DNA of 64,000 nucleotides from Dellaglioa algida DSM 15638 (GCF_001434695.1 NZ_AZDI01000005.1:28138-92137); one strand, 5' to 3'. Positions 43,777 through 54,709 are shown, numbered from the stretch's first letter. Translations and numbers: made by a program. Notes: a model not told the origin generated them from the letters alone.

Positions 43777-45688
43777 CCCAATTACTTTCTGCAGTTTCAA
43801 TTGCAATTTGAACGGTTTGTAAATCAGTTTGAAGTTCTTGAAGTTTATCAGCATTACTGAAAATATCAGGCTGTGACATTTTTTCTTCAAGTTTCGTTTT
43901 CTGAGTTTCCAAAGCGATCAGTTCGGTCTCCAAACGATCAATTTCACGTGTTAACTTGCGTTGTTCTTTTTGATTCTCTTTATTTTGTTGGTAATTAGTT
44001 GTGACTTTGGCTTCAGGAAGTGCAGTCGTTGAAGCAAGTTCAAGGGCTAGCTTTTCAGCTTCAATTGCTTCCAGTTCTTCTTTTTTATCCACGTAGTAAT
44101 CGTAATCGCCCATGTAGTAAGTTGAACCCTCTCTAGAGACTTCAATAATACTTTCGGCTACTTTATTAATAAAATAACGATCATGTGAAACGAGTAAGAC
44201 TGTTCCGTTAAAGTTATTAATCGCTTTTTCGAGAACTTCTTTACTATCAATATCCAAATGGTTAGTTGGTTCATCAAAAATTAAAAAATTATCTTTGTTC
44301 ATCGCAAGCTTAGTTAAGGCTAAACGTGCTTTTTCACCACCACTCAGGTTAGAAACACGTTTCAAAACGTCATCCCCGGAAAACAAGAAACTGCCTAGTA
44401 ATGAACGAATATCTGTTTCGGGAGTTGAGGGATGGTCATTCCACAATTCGTCTAAAACAGTATTTTTATCCGTTAATTGGTTTTGTTCCTGATCATAGTA
44501 ACCGATATGAACGTTAGCACCAAGAAAAGCTTCACCACGAATAAAGGGGATTTGGCCTAAGACGCTCTTAAGTAAGGTAGATTTACCAACACCATTTGGT
44601 CCAACAATGGCTTGAACCTGATGTTTATGTAAGTCGATTGAAACGGGTTCAGACAACACTTGATTATCATAACCAACGGCTGCATTAGAAACGGTTAAAA
44701 CAATATTGCCACTCTCGTCTGCGGATTTGAAACTGAAACGCGGTGCTTTTTCATCGCCTTCAGGACGACCTACTTTATCCATTTTTTCAAGTTGTTTACG
44801 GCGACTTTGTGCTCGCTTAGTTGTTGAGGCACGCACAATATTTTTATTAACAAAGTCTTCAAGTTTTTCAATTTTATCTTGTTGTTTTTCAAAAACTTTC
44901 CATTCTTGTTTCAAGTTTGCTTCTTTTTTAACAATGAACTGTGAGTAGTTACCGTTGTAGTGTGTGGTTTCATTATGGCTCATATCGTAAACTTCTGTCA
45001 CAATCTTATCTAGGAAATAGCGATCATGAGAAACAATGAGAAGGGCGCCTGTATAGGTTTTTAAATAACCTTCTAACCAAGTTAACGTTTCAATATCCAA
45101 GTGGTTGGTAGGTTCATCTAAAATAAGTAAATCGCGTTTTTCTAAAAGTAGTTTGGCTAAGGCAAGACGTGTTTTTTGACCACCGGAAAGGGTTCTGATG
45201 TCGCGTCCAAAATCTTCTTCAAAAAATCTAAAACCATGCAAAACAGAACGGATTTCAGATTCATAACCATAACCGTTTTGTTCACTAAAATCATGTGAAA
45301 GTTGGTCGTAAGTTGTTAATAGTTTTTCGAATTTTTCAGAATCTTCTGCATTTTTCGGGTCGGCAATTTGAGCTTCAAGTGTATGGATTTGAACTTCCAT
45401 TTTCTTTAAGTAGTCAAAAACGTGACTCATTTCTTCCCAGACTGAGCGTTCTGAGGAAACGGTTGTTGTTTGGGCCAAATAACCGATAGTCATCCCTTTA
45501 TGTTTAATAATTTGACCGGCATCAGTCACTTCTTGGTCAATAATCATTTTAATTAACGTAGATTTTCCGGCGCCGTTTCGACCAACTAAGGCAATCCTGG
45601 CGTCATCCTTGATATCCATATTGGCATTTTCAAATAAAATGTCTGCACCAAAATATCGGGCAGCTTGTTGTACTTGTAACAAAATCAA
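43751..45688 (-). CDS. ABC-F family ATP-binding protein (YdiF type)
   Basis: A soluble 645-residue protein with two ABC ATPase domains and no membrane segment. Walker A motifs are GRNGAGKST and GPNGVGKST; signatures are LSGGQKTRLALAKLL and LSGGEKARLALTKLA. The segment between is a charged helical linker (P-site tRNA interaction motif), and the last 90 residues form a coiled coil. ABC-F proteins act on the ribosome. This layout fits the housekeeping YdiF group better than antibiotic-resistance types, but that is inferred. The start is a TTG with AAAGGTGG upstream. It is cotranscribed with the CPBP gene. Confidence 0.9.
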   Translation of the reverse strand: MILLQVQQAARYFGADILFENANMDIKDDARIALVGRNGAGKSTLIKMIIDQEVTDAGQIIKHKGMTIGYLAQTTTVSSERSVWEEMSHVFDYLKKMEVQIHTLEAQIADPKNAEDSEKFEKLLTTYDQLSHDFSEQNGYGYESEIRSVLHGFRFFEEDFGRDIRTLSGGQKTRLALAKLLLEKRDLLILDEPTNHLDIETLTWLEGYLKTYTGALLIVSHDRYFLDKIVTEVYDMSHNETTHYNGNYSQFIVKKEANLKQEWKVFEKQQDKIEKLEDFVNKNIVRASTTKRAQSRRKQLEKMDKVGRPEGDEKAPRFSFKSADESGNIVLTVSNAAVGYDNQVLSEPVSIDLHKHQVQAIVGPNGVGKSTLLKSVLGQIPFIRGEAFLGANVHIGYYDQEQNQLTDKNTVLDELWNDHPSTPETDIRSLLGSFLFSGDDVLKRVSNLSGGEKARLALTKLAMNKDNFLIFDEPTNHLDIDSKEVLEKAINNFNGTVLLVSHDRYFINKVAESIIEVSREGSTYYMGDYDYYVDKKEELEAIEAEKLALELASTTALPEAKVTTNYQQNKENQKEQRKLTREIDRLETELIALETQKTKLEEKMSQPDIFSNADKLQELQTDLQTVQIAIETAESNWEEASLALE

Positions 45689-45706
45689 AATAATTCCACC
45701 TTTCTT

Positions 45707-46345
45707 TTAGAGTAGTGCTTGAATCGTTAACACTAAACTGTTCATGAGAATATGTGCGACCATGGACGTTTTAATATCATCCGTTCGTTTGTAAAGATAG
45801 CAAAAGAGCAATCCGATTAAGAAGTAGATGGCTAAGTGGCCATCATTATGTGCCAAACTGAATAAGAGACTTGATATCATTGCGGCAAAGGCCGGCGGAA
45901 TAAAACTTGCTAAATTGCCAAAGAAAACCTTTCTAAAAACGAGTTCTTCCATAATTGGGGCACCAAGTGAGACGGCTAGCATATAATAAGGATATTTTGA
46001 AAAAATAGTCATAATCTCGCTCGTATTTTGTGAGGCCACAGTTGTTTTTAAAATGGCGTACGAGATTAATTGGATTCCCATTTGGATGACTAGGGTTAAA
46101 ATAAATCCAAGAATTCCCCATAAAATAATGTGCGACCATTTGGATTGGCCATCTATTGAATTTTTATTACTAAAGTGATGGTTTAACCAGATTAATAGTA
46201 GGGCGCCTAAAACGTAATCGGCCGTCATAACGGGATAAATAACTGATTTTAAAGAAAATATTTGATTTAGAATTGTTGGTAAAATGAAAATAATAAGATA
46301 ACCCAATAAAATGGCTATTGAGTTTTTACTAGTTGATTTTGACAT
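45707..46345 (-). CDS. CPBP family intramembrane metalloprotease
   Basis: A 212-residue membrane protein with about six spans and the CPBP motifs: EELVFRKVFFG (the EExxxR motif) and SLLFSLAHN, with a later histidine-rich position near MVAHILMNSLVL. The family (formerly Abi) includes CAAX-type proteases and bacteriocin self-immunity proteins. AAAGGAG precedes the ATG. It is 18 bp before the ABC-F gene on the same strand. Function cannot be specified. Confidence 0.88.
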   Translation of the reverse strand: MSKSTSKNSIAILLGYLIIFILPTILNQIFSLKSVIYPVMTADYVLGALLLIWLNHHFSNKNSIDGQSKWSHIILWGILGFILTLVIQMGIQLISYAILKTTVASQNTSEIMTIFSKYPYYMLAVSLGAPIMEELVFRKVFFGNLASFIPPAFAAMISSLLFSLAHNDGHLAIYFLIGLLFCYLYKRTDDIKTSMVAHILMNSLVLTIQALL

Positions 46346-46480
46346 GAAAACTCCTTTAACGACTATTAATTAGTTACGACTGTTTTTGTTGAATAAATTC
46401 GTATGATAAGTATAGCATAATTGACCAAATAACGAATTTAATTCATATCAAAATTTCCATATAAATAAGAGCTTAAACAC

Positions 46481-46509
46481 TTGCAATTATCCTGGAAATT
46501 GATTATAGT
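46481..46509 (+). promoter_or_regulatory. Promoter of groES-groEL
   Basis: TTGCAA and TATAGT are exactly 17 bp apart, with the CIRCE element just downstream. Confidence 0.88.
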
Positions 46510-46520
46510 TAATTTTGTGA

Positions 46521-46547
46521 TTAGCACTTACATAGATAGAGTGCTAA
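46521..46547. promoter_or_regulatory. CIRCE operator (HrcA binding site)
   Basis: TTAGCACTT, nine bases, GAGTGCTAA. Only the last base of the left arm deviates from TTAGCACTC-N9-GAGTGCTAA. It overlaps the transcription start of groES, so HrcA should repress it and heat shock relieve it. Confidence 0.96.
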
Positions 46548-46571
46548 ATAATATAGTTGGAGGGATAGAAC

Positions 46572-46856
46572 GTGTTAAAACCATTAGCAGATCGTGTTAT
46601 TTTAGAAGTAACTAAAGAAGAAGAAACAACAGTAGGTGGAATTGTCTTAGCAAGTAATGTGCAAGAGAAACCACAAACAGGTAAGATTATTGCGGTGGGT
46701 GATGGTCGTACAATGCGTAATGGTGAAAAAATCGCCATTGCTGTCAGTGTCGGACAAACCGTTTTATTTGATAAATATGCTGGATCAGAAGTTTCATTTG
46801 AAGGCAAAGACTACTTGATTGTTCATGAGAAAGATATCGTTGCAACAGTAGATTAA
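46572..46856 (+). CDS. groES: Co-chaperonin GroES
   Basis: The 94-residue lid of the chaperonin. It has [27 protein letters not shown], the mobile loop and [26 protein letters not shown]. The start is a GTG at 46572 after GGAGGG. Cotranscribed with groEL under CIRCE control. Confidence 0.97.
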   Translation: MLKPLADRVILEVTKEEETTVGGIVLASNVQEKPQTGKIIAVGDGRTMRNGEKIAIAVSVGQTVLFDKYAGSEVSFEGKDYLIVHEKDIVATVD

Positions 46857-46874
46857 TATAAATTTTAAAGATGA

Positions 46875-48512
<1,638 letters not shown>

Positions 48513-48544
48513 ACCCGATTGTCATAAAAAATAATAAATTTTGA

Positions 48545-48590
48545 AGAGCTATTAATCGCTGCTATTATGGGGCTGATGGCTCTTTTTTTT
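48545..48590 (+). terminator. Terminator after groEL
   Basis: AGAGC and GCTCT close an imperfect hairpin followed by eight Ts. Confidence 0.65.
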
Positions 48591-48617
48591 GTTCTTAAAT
48601 AAAGTTCGTTCATGGTG

Positions 48618-48646
48618 TTGTATATTTAAATATAAACGAGTAAAAT
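48618..48646 (+). promoter_or_regulatory. Promoter upstream of kimA
   Basis: TTGTAT and TAAAAT are 17 bp apart. The predicted start near 48653 gives a leader of about 113 bases. Confidence 0.7.
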
Positions 48647-48652
48647 AGACTG

Positions 48653-48765
48653 CATTCGGTGGATAGTTAATATTGTTTAAAATAATTATCTGGCAAGATA
48701 CATGTGTCATTTTGGCAGCATGTATAACGATTAAAAAAATATAGAACATAAGGGGTAAAAATGAA
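48653..48765 (+). other. Folded leader of the KimA gene
   Basis: The leader can form two hairpins: GATAGTTA (48662-48669) with TAATTATC (48683-48690), and ATACATG (48698-48704) with CATGTAT (48719-48725). There is no terminator before the start codon and I do not see the conserved parts of the ydaO c-di-AMP riboswitch. Function unknown; it may be ordinary AT-rich folding. Confidence 0.45.
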
Positions 48766-50595
48766 ATGCGGCGTTATTTAAAGAGACTTTTAATAGGGAA
48801 ACCATTAAAATCTTCTGAAGAGGGAAATCAACAATTATCAAAATTTAAGGCATTGGCTCTCTTATCATCAGATGCATTGTCATCCGTGGCATATGGGACT
48901 GAACAGATTGTTACTGTTTTGGTTGGTTTTTCTGCGATGGCAATTTGGTACTCATTACCTATTGCCTTGCTAGTCCTAGTTTTATTGGCATCAATTACAA
49001 TTTCATATCGTCAAATCATTCATGCTTATCCTAAAGGTGGGGGCGCATATGTCGTCTCAAGTAAGAACTTGGGAAAAAATGCAGGTTTGATTTCCGGTGG
49101 GTCACTTCTAATTGATTACATGTTAACCGTTGCGGTTAGTGTGTCCGCCGGAACTGAAGCGCTGATTTCCGCTGTCCCATCACTTTATGGGCATCAGGTT
49201 GGTATTTCGGTAGTTATCATTATTTTAGTAATGGCGATGAATCTACGTGGTTTACGTGAATCCGCATCATTTCTAACAGTTCCGGTTTACCTTTTCGTGG
49301 TTATGATCATTTTAATGTTACTTGTTGGTGGTTATAATATTATGACAGGTCAGGTACCATATCATGCGACGGCCGCCGTTGGTACTGCTGTTCCTGGTAT
49401 CACAATGGCGTTACTATTAAAAGCATTCTCATCAGGTTCTTCTTCATTAACTGGTGTTGAAGCAATTAGTAATGCAGTACCTTTCTTTAAAAAACCACAT
49501 GCTAAAAATGCGGCAGCTACGTTAACAATTATGGCAACACTTTTAGCAATCTTCTTTGGTGGAATTACTTTCTTGAATTACTGGTATGGAATTGTACCTA
49601 CTGAAAAAGTGACTGTCCTTTCTCAAATTGCACAAACAACATTTGGACAAGGTATTTTATACTATATTTTCCAATTTTCAACAGTTTTGATTTTGGTATT
49701 AGCAGCAAATACAGGTTTTTCGGCTTTTCCAATTTTAGCTTTTAATTTAGCTAAAGATAAATTTATGCCTCATTTATACATGGATAAAGGTGATCGCTTA
49801 GGTTATTCTAACGGTATTATCACGTTAGCTGCCGGATCAATTATTTTAACGTTTATCTTTAATGGGACAACATCGTTGTTAATCCCATTGTATGCAGTTG
49901 GTGTTTTCATTCCGTTTACGTTATCTCAAACGGGTATGATTGTAAAATGGTACCACGATCGTCCAAAAGGTTGGATTATGAAGGCCTTTTACAATTTCTT
50001 AGGTGCTTTTATTTCACTAAGTATCTTGTTAATTCTCTTTAGATATCGTTTATCAACTGTATGGCCATTCTTTATTATTATGCCGGTCATGTACATTATC
50101 TTCTATAAAATTAATGATCACTACAATAAAGTTGCCGAACAATTACGTTTAACAGAAGAAGCAGAAATTCACGATTTTGATGGCTCGACGGTTATCGTTT
50201 TAGTTAGTTCTGTGACCCATGTTACAACTGGGGCAATTAATTATGCGCGTTCAATCGGTGATTATGTTATTGCAATGCACGTGTCATTTGATACGAATCC
50301 TGAAAAGGAACACGAAACAGAACGCGAATTTAAAGAACGATTCCCAGGCGTTCGCTTCGTTGATTTACATTCGTCATATCGTTCAATTGCATCGCCCGTT
50401 GTGAAATTTACGGATGTCATTGCTAAAAATGCTGCTGCTCGTAACTTTACGACAACAGTTCTGGTGCCACAATTCTTACCTAAAAAACCATGGCAAAATA
50501 TTTTGCATAACCAAACGAGTTTAAGATTAAGATCAGTTTTAAATTCTCGTGAAAATATTATTGTCGCAACTTATAACTACCATTTGAAAAAATGA
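48766..50595 (+). CDS. kimA: KimA-type high-affinity potassium importer (APC family)
   Basis: A 609-residue protein closely matching Bacillus KimA in pattern: IGKPLKSSEEGNQQLSKFKA, LSSDALSSVAYGTEQI and AYPKGGGAYVVSSKNLG near the N-terminus, 12 membrane segments, and a C-terminal cytoplasmic domain of about 150 residues (from DFDGSTVIVLV). KimA imports potassium with protons and is inhibited by c-di-AMP at the C-terminal domain. The start is the ATG at 48766 after AAGGGG. A PII-like c-di-AMP receptor is encoded at 29427. Potassium as substrate is inferred from this likeness. Confidence 0.88.
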   Translation: MRRYLKRLLIGKPLKSSEEGNQQLSKFKALALLSSDALSSVAYGTEQIVTVLVGFSAMAIWYSLPIALLVLVLLASITISYRQIIHAYPKGGGAYVVSSKNLGKNAGLISGGSLLIDYMLTVAVSVSAGTEALISAVPSLYGHQVGISVVIIILVMAMNLRGLRESASFLTVPVYLFVVMIILMLLVGGYNIMTGQVPYHATAAVGTAVPGITMALLLKAFSSGSSSLTGVEAISNAVPFFKKPHAKNAAATLTIMATLLAIFFGGITFLNYWYGIVPTEKVTVLSQIAQTTFGQGILYYIFQFSTVLILVLAANTGFSAFPILAFNLAKDKFMPHLYMDKGDRLGYSNGIITLAAGSIILTFIFNGTTSLLIPLYAVGVFIPFTLSQTGMIVKWYHDRPKGWIMKAFYNFLGAFISLSILLILFRYRLSTVWPFFIIMPVMYIIFYKINDHYNKVAEQLRLTEEAEIHDFDGSTVIVLVSSVTHVTTGAINYARSIGDYVIAMHVSFDTNPEKEHETEREFKERFPGVRFVDLHSSYRSIASPVVKFTDVIAKNAAARNFTTTVLVPQFLPKKPWQNILHNQTSLRLRSVLNSRENIIVATYNYHLKK

Positions 50596-50601
50596 TGACC
50601 G

Positions 50602-50636
50602 AAAAACATCAATTAATTTTAATTGATGTTTTTTTT
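50602..50636 (+). terminator. Terminator after kimA
   Basis: AAACATCAATTAA pairs with TTAATTGATGTTT around a short loop, followed by eight Ts; it overlaps the -35 of the next gene. Confidence 0.88.
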
Positions 50637-50662
50637 GAATTCAGGTAACAACGTGGTATAGT
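50635..50662 (+). promoter_or_regulatory. Promoter of tagO
   Basis: TTGAAT and TATAGT are 16 bp apart. The leader is short, about 35 bases. Confidence 0.7.
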
Positions 50663-50705
50663 TATAAGGATATTACAACACAATACCATGAGGAGAGGGA
50701 CTATA

Positions 50706-51791
50706 ATGTTTCCAATTATCGTAGCATTTTTCGCAACAGCGCTTATCTCCGCGTTGTTAACGCCAGTTGTTAGATTGTTCTCACTTAAGATTGGCGCAGT
50801 TGACGTACCAAATAAACGTCGAGTAAATAAAATTACAATGCCTACAATGGGCGGATTAGCCATTTTCTTGGCCTTTAACTTCACAAACTTCTTCGTGTTA
50901 AGAAATCAATATCCAATTAAAATGTTGGTCTCACTATCGATTGCTGAGTTAGTGATCATAATTACCGGTGCTTTAGATGACAAATTCGAATTAAGCCCGC
51001 GACAAAAACTGATTGGCATTACTATTGCCGCTTTGATTGTTTACTTTTTTACAAATATGCGGATGACAACATTCACCGTACCTTATTTTGGCATTGTAAA
51101 CTTAGGCTGGTTGAGCTTACCAATTACAGTAATTTGGATATTGGCTATTACAAATGCAATTAATTTAATTGATGGATTGGATGGACTCGCAACGGGTGTC
51201 TCAATTATTGCGTTGTTTACGAGTGGGTTGGTAGGATATTTCTTTTTAGTTAACACAAATAGTTATATTGCTATCATGATGTTTACGTTAGTTGCCGCTT
51301 TAATTGGCTTTTTACCCTATAACTTTTTTCCGGCAAGAATTTATCTTGGGGATACTGGCGCGCTGTTTATTGGCTTTATGATTGCGGTATTTTCACTATC
51401 TGGGCTAAAAAATGCAACATTTATCTCAATTATCGTGCCAGTTTTAATTTTGGGTGTACCTATCACGGATACAATTTACGCGATGTTACGTCGAATTTTA
51501 AATAAAAAACCTATTTCTCAAGCAGATAAACACCATTTACATCATCGATTAATGCAAATGGGATTAACTCACCGTCAAACGGTCTTGGTTATTTATGGAA
51601 TTGCCCTGATTTTTTCATTTATTTCCTTACTGTACCCCATCTCGTCAATTTGGGGTTCAATATTAATGTCAGTGGCAACACTGACAGGATTAGAGTTATT
51701 CGTTGAGTCCATTGGGTTAGTCGGATCGAAACGGAAGCCACTCTTAAATTGGATTAAAAAAATTGTTAAAGCCATGACTTCAAAAAAATAA
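50706..51791 (+). CDS. tagO: UDP-GlcNAc:undecaprenyl-phosphate GlcNAc-1-phosphate transferase
   Basis: This membrane enzyme starts wall teichoic acid and other glycopolymers by loading GlcNAc-phosphate on undecaprenyl phosphate. The 361 residues have about ten membrane segments, the acidic motif GALDDKFELSPRQKL, NAINLIDGLDGLATG, the YLGDTGALFIGF loop and HHLHHRLMQMGLTHRQ. I start it at the ATG at 50706 with AGGAGAGG upstream. The gene may equally be called wecA. Confidence 0.93.
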   Translation: MFPIIVAFFATALISALLTPVVRLFSLKIGAVDVPNKRRVNKITMPTMGGLAIFLAFNFTNFFVLRNQYPIKMLVSLSIAELVIIITGALDDKFELSPRQKLIGITIAALIVYFFTNMRMTTFTVPYFGIVNLGWLSLPITVIWILAITNAINLIDGLDGLATGVSIIALFTSGLVGYFFLVNTNSYIAIMMFTLVAALIGFLPYNFFPARIYLGDTGALFIGFMIAVFSLSGLKNATFISIIVPVLILGVPITDTIYAMLRRILNKKPISQADKHHLHHRLMQMGLTHRQTVLVIYGIALIFSFISLLYPISSIWGSILMSVATLTGLELFVESIGLVGSKRKPLLNWIKKIVKAMTSKK

Positions 51792-51794
51792 ATA

Positions 51795-51830
51795 GAAAAA
51801 AAGGATGTCCGCTTTTGGACATCCTTTTTT
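51795..51830. terminator. Bidirectional terminator between tagO and yigZ
   Basis: AAAAAAGGATGTCC pairs perfectly with its complement around GCTTTT, serving the convergent genes. Confidence 0.92.
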
Positions 51831-52464
51831 ATTGGATTGAAAGTTCGTTATACAAATTTTGACCTAATTTAAAGGTGACCTGATTATTAAGAAGATCAAT
51901 CAAGTGATCTTGCAGGGTAGTCAGCTCTTTTTGATCAACCGCAAGAGTGAATGAAACTGATTCAAGATAGGTTACGTGCTGAATGATAATATTATTTTTT
52001 TCAAGGTAGTTTTCTAATTTACCAACGTTTTGATAGGCAACCTGGCAAATGAGTTCAGTTTGCAAAATACGTTCAACAACGCCGATTGCGTCGATAGTTT
52101 GTGAAGCGGCATTACTATACGCACGAATAAGTCCACCAGTCCCCAACTTAATTCCGCCAAATTTTCGACTGACAACAATGCAGATGTTTTTAAGCTGTTT
52201 GGCTTTGATGACTTCCAGGATTGGAACGCCAGCTGTCCCGGAAGGTTCACCATCATCACTTTGACGTTGGATTTCAGAGTCAAGATTGAAGGTGTATGCG
52301 AAACAATGATGTCTGGCTTTAGGTTCTAATTTTCTAACTGACGCAATGAAAATGAGCGCCTCCTCTTCGTTTGTAATTCTGGCGATTTGACAAATGAAGG
52401 CAGACTTCTTTTCGATTAAGGTATCCGAACCAGATTTTTTAATTGTTAAGTAATTTTTAGACAT
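51829..52464 (-). CDS. IMPACT family protein (YigZ/YvyE)
   Basis: A 211-residue protein with the N-terminal UPF0029 domain (KARHHCFAYTFNLDSEIQRQSDDGEPSGTAG and SRKFGGIKLGTGGLIRAY) and the C-terminal DUF1949 domain. The molecular role is unclear, with links to translation or stress. It is divergent from comFA with 42 bp between the start codons, so their promoters overlap the other gene's 5' region. Confidence 0.93.
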   Translation of the reverse strand: MSKNYLTIKKSGSDTLIEKKSAFICQIARITNEEEALIFIASVRKLEPKARHHCFAYTFNLDSEIQRQSDDGEPSGTAGVPILEVIKAKQLKNICIVVSRKFGGIKLGTGGLIRAYSNAASQTIDAIGVVERILQTELICQVAYQNVGKLENYLEKNNIIIQHVTYLESVSFTLAVDQKELTTLQDHLIDLLNNQVTFKLGQNLYNELSIQ

Positions 52465-52506
52465 AATTAATATTCCTTTACGTATTTAAAGTTATTGAAG
52501 GGATTG

Positions 52507-53841
52507 ATGAGAATGCCACTTTCAAACTTATATGGTCGTTTAGTAACTAATTTAGAAATAGATGAAACAATTAAGTTGGATGGTCTTACTGCTTACTCGG
52601 GTATTATGACTAAGGGTAAACAGTTAATCTGTCGTAGGTGCTCCTCAAGGCTTGAATTCAGTAAAAATCATCTACAGGGTAAACGGTATTATTGTACTCA
52701 ATGTATTATACTGGGCCGAATCTCGAGTGCGACTACACTTTATACTATACCTGAACCAAACCTGTTTACAACTTGGAAAAAAAGTCCATTAACGTGGGAT
52801 GGACAACTAACAAATCAACAAGAAGCTTGTGCTAATGAAGTTAGACAAATATTTGCGAAACCGGCCGCTCGTCATTTATTATGGGCTGTTACGGGTGCCG
52901 GGAAGACAGAGATGCTGTTTAAAGGTATCGAAGCGGCGTTAATGGATAATAAGCGTGTCTGCTTGGCATCTCCACGAGTTGACGTTTGTATCGAATTATT
53001 TCCAAGGTTACAGGCGGCATTTAACGAGATAGATATTTGTTTGTTACACGGTAAATCGACGAATCCGTATAAATATACGCAATTGGTCGTTTGCACGACT
53101 CATCAGTTATTGCGTTTTCAAGAGGCGTTTGATGTCATGATAGTTGATGAAGTGGACGCCTTTCCATATGCTCAAAATAAACTACTCTTGCAAGCGACAA
53201 CCCAGGCAACGAAAAAAGGAGGGTCCAGTTTATATTTAACAGCCACACCCAGTGAGGAACTGTTAAGAGAGGTCCGGCTAAATCGGCTAACTGTGAGTTA
53301 CTTGCCCGTACGTTTCCATGGACATAAACTACCCGAAATTAAAGTCGTATTTGAAAAATCATGGGAGAAAAAAATTAAAAAAGGACATTTACCAAAAAAA
53401 TTAGTCTTGCGAATCAATCATTGGCTAAAACGTGATGATCCATTTTTAGTTTTTGTGCCTAAAATTTGGTTGTTACAACCAGTGATGCAGGCGTTTAAAA
53501 AGAAGTTCCCCAACTTGAAGGGGGAAACTGTGTACTCTGAGGATCCCGATCGATTAGAGAAAGTAAAAGCTATTAGATCAGGTGAGATGCGATATCTTAT
53601 TACGACAACAATTTTAGAGCGCGGTGTAACCCTTGCTAATTTGGACGTCTTCGTACTTGGGGCTGATGATAAAACTTTTTCAACGGCGGCCTTGGTTCAA
53701 ATTGCTGGTCGCGTCGGTCGCAATGTTAACCGACCTTACGGCGACGTTATTTTTTTGTGTAGTAATTATACAGTTACATTGAAAAAAGCAGCAGGACAAA
53801 TAAAAACAATGAATCGAAAAGCAAGGCGGTTAAAGGAATGA
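52507..53841 (+). CDS. comFA: Late competence ATP-dependent helicase ComFA
   Basis: ComFA drives DNA uptake during transformation. The 444-residue protein has an N-terminal zinc-binding module (LICRRCSSRLEF with YYCTQCIILGR), Walker A AVTGAGKTEMLF, Walker B VDEVDAFPY, the STATPSE-like LTATPSE motif, and the ARG-finger helicase motif QIAGRVGRN. Several starts are possible (52495, 52507, 52513); I chose 52507, given AAGGGA just upstream. It overlaps comFC by 4 bp. Upstream, TTTACGTATTT near 52476-52486 resembles a competence -10 box. Confidence 0.93.
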   Translation: MRMPLSNLYGRLVTNLEIDETIKLDGLTAYSGIMTKGKQLICRRCSSRLEFSKNHLQGKRYYCTQCIILGRISSATTLYTIPEPNLFTTWKKSPLTWDGQLTNQQEACANEVRQIFAKPAARHLLWAVTGAGKTEMLFKGIEAALMDNKRVCLASPRVDVCIELFPRLQAAFNEIDICLLHGKSTNPYKYTQLVVCTTHQLLRFQEAFDVMIVDEVDAFPYAQNKLLLQATTQATKKGGSSLYLTATPSEELLREVRLNRLTVSYLPVRFHGHKLPEIKVVFEKSWEKKIKKGHLPKKLVLRINHWLKRDDPFLVFVPKIWLLQPVMQAFKKKFPNLKGETVYSEDPDRLEKVKAIRSGEMRYLITTTILERGVTLANLDVFVLGADDKTFSTAALVQIAGRVGRNVNRPYGDVIFLCSNYTVTLKKAAGQIKTMNRKARRLKE

Positions 53842-54518
53842 GAAATTGTAAAATTTGTCAAAATGACTTTAGTCAGAAACTAACTTTAGCATTTATCGTG
53901 TCTTTTAAGCCTTATGAAAAACAGCAAATTTGTCGGAATTGTCGGGAACAATTTGAGGTAATCCAGGCGAGTACAGCCTGCGAAGGATGCGGACGAGATC
54001 AAGAGAATCAAAAATGTTGTCCGGATTGTAAAAAATGGCGACTTATTTACCCGAGTTATGATTTTCAGAATCAAGCGTTATTCGTTTACAATGATTTTAT
54101 GAAAGAAAGTATTAAAAACTATAAGTTTAATGGAGACTACCAGTTAAGAACTGTTTTTCAAACGGCGTTAAAAAAGAAGATTGAGACGATTTATTTTGAT
54201 TATCTTGTGGTGATCCCCGTAGATTCTGAGACAATGAGTAGTCGGGGATTTAACCAAGTTTGTGGCCTTTTAACGATGAAACATAGTCATTTTGTGAAAC
54301 GAAATGATACCGTTAAAGAAAAACAATCTCATAAGAATAGGCATCAAAGGTTAGAATTGGTCCAGCCTTTTACGCTCAGCTCAGATTGTCCGGATTTAAC
54401 TGATAAAGTTGTGTTAGTTGTCGATGATATCTATACGACGGGTCGGACGTTGTTTTATGCGATTGACTTATTAGCGTCAAGGGCTAAATGCGTTAAAAGT
54501 ATAACGCTTGCAAGATGA
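53838..54518 (+). CDS. comFC: Competence protein ComFC (phosphoribosyltransferase-like)
   Basis: ComFC acts with ComFA in DNA uptake. The 226 residues have an N-terminal zinc ribbon (CKICQNDF with CRNCREQF, then CEGCGRDQENQKCCPDC) and a C-terminal PRTase domain with the phosphate-binding VVLVVDDIYTTGRTL motif. The start codon overlaps the comFA stop (ATGA). Genome order comFA-comFC-hpf is typical. Confidence 0.93.
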   Translation: MRNCKICQNDFSQKLTLAFIVSFKPYEKQQICRNCREQFEVIQASTACEGCGRDQENQKCCPDCKKWRLIYPSYDFQNQALFVYNDFMKESIKNYKFNGDYQLRTVFQTALKKKIETIYFDYLVVIPVDSETMSSRGFNQVCGLLTMKHSHFVKRNDTVKEKQSHKNRHQRLELVQPFTLSSDCPDLTDKVVLVVDDIYTTGRTLFYAIDLLASRAKCVKSITLAR

Positions 54519-54617
54519 ATTCTAGATGATTTAATTAGAAGAGAATCGAGAATCGTCTAAATGAATATGTTTGCGATTACAATGGCGTACTAATCGTATT
54601 TTATTAGGGGATATCGT

Positions 54618-54646
54618 TTGTATATTCAGTCATTTTCGCTTATAAT
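54618..54646 (+). promoter_or_regulatory. Promoter of hpf
   Basis: TTGTAT and TATAAT are exactly 17 bp apart. Its leader has a possible hairpin (CGGGAAGGT with ACCTGCCG around 54655-54690), of unknown role. Confidence 0.85.
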
Positions 54647-54709
54647 TAAACCAACGGGAAGGTTATTAATTGGTTCGTTACCTGCCGTAGATTGAAGGGA
54701 GAGTTTATT

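Noticed and set aside
48600..48765. A c-di-AMP (ydaO) riboswitch before kimA
   Set aside because: The conserved riboswitch segments were not found and there is no terminator between the promoter and kimA.
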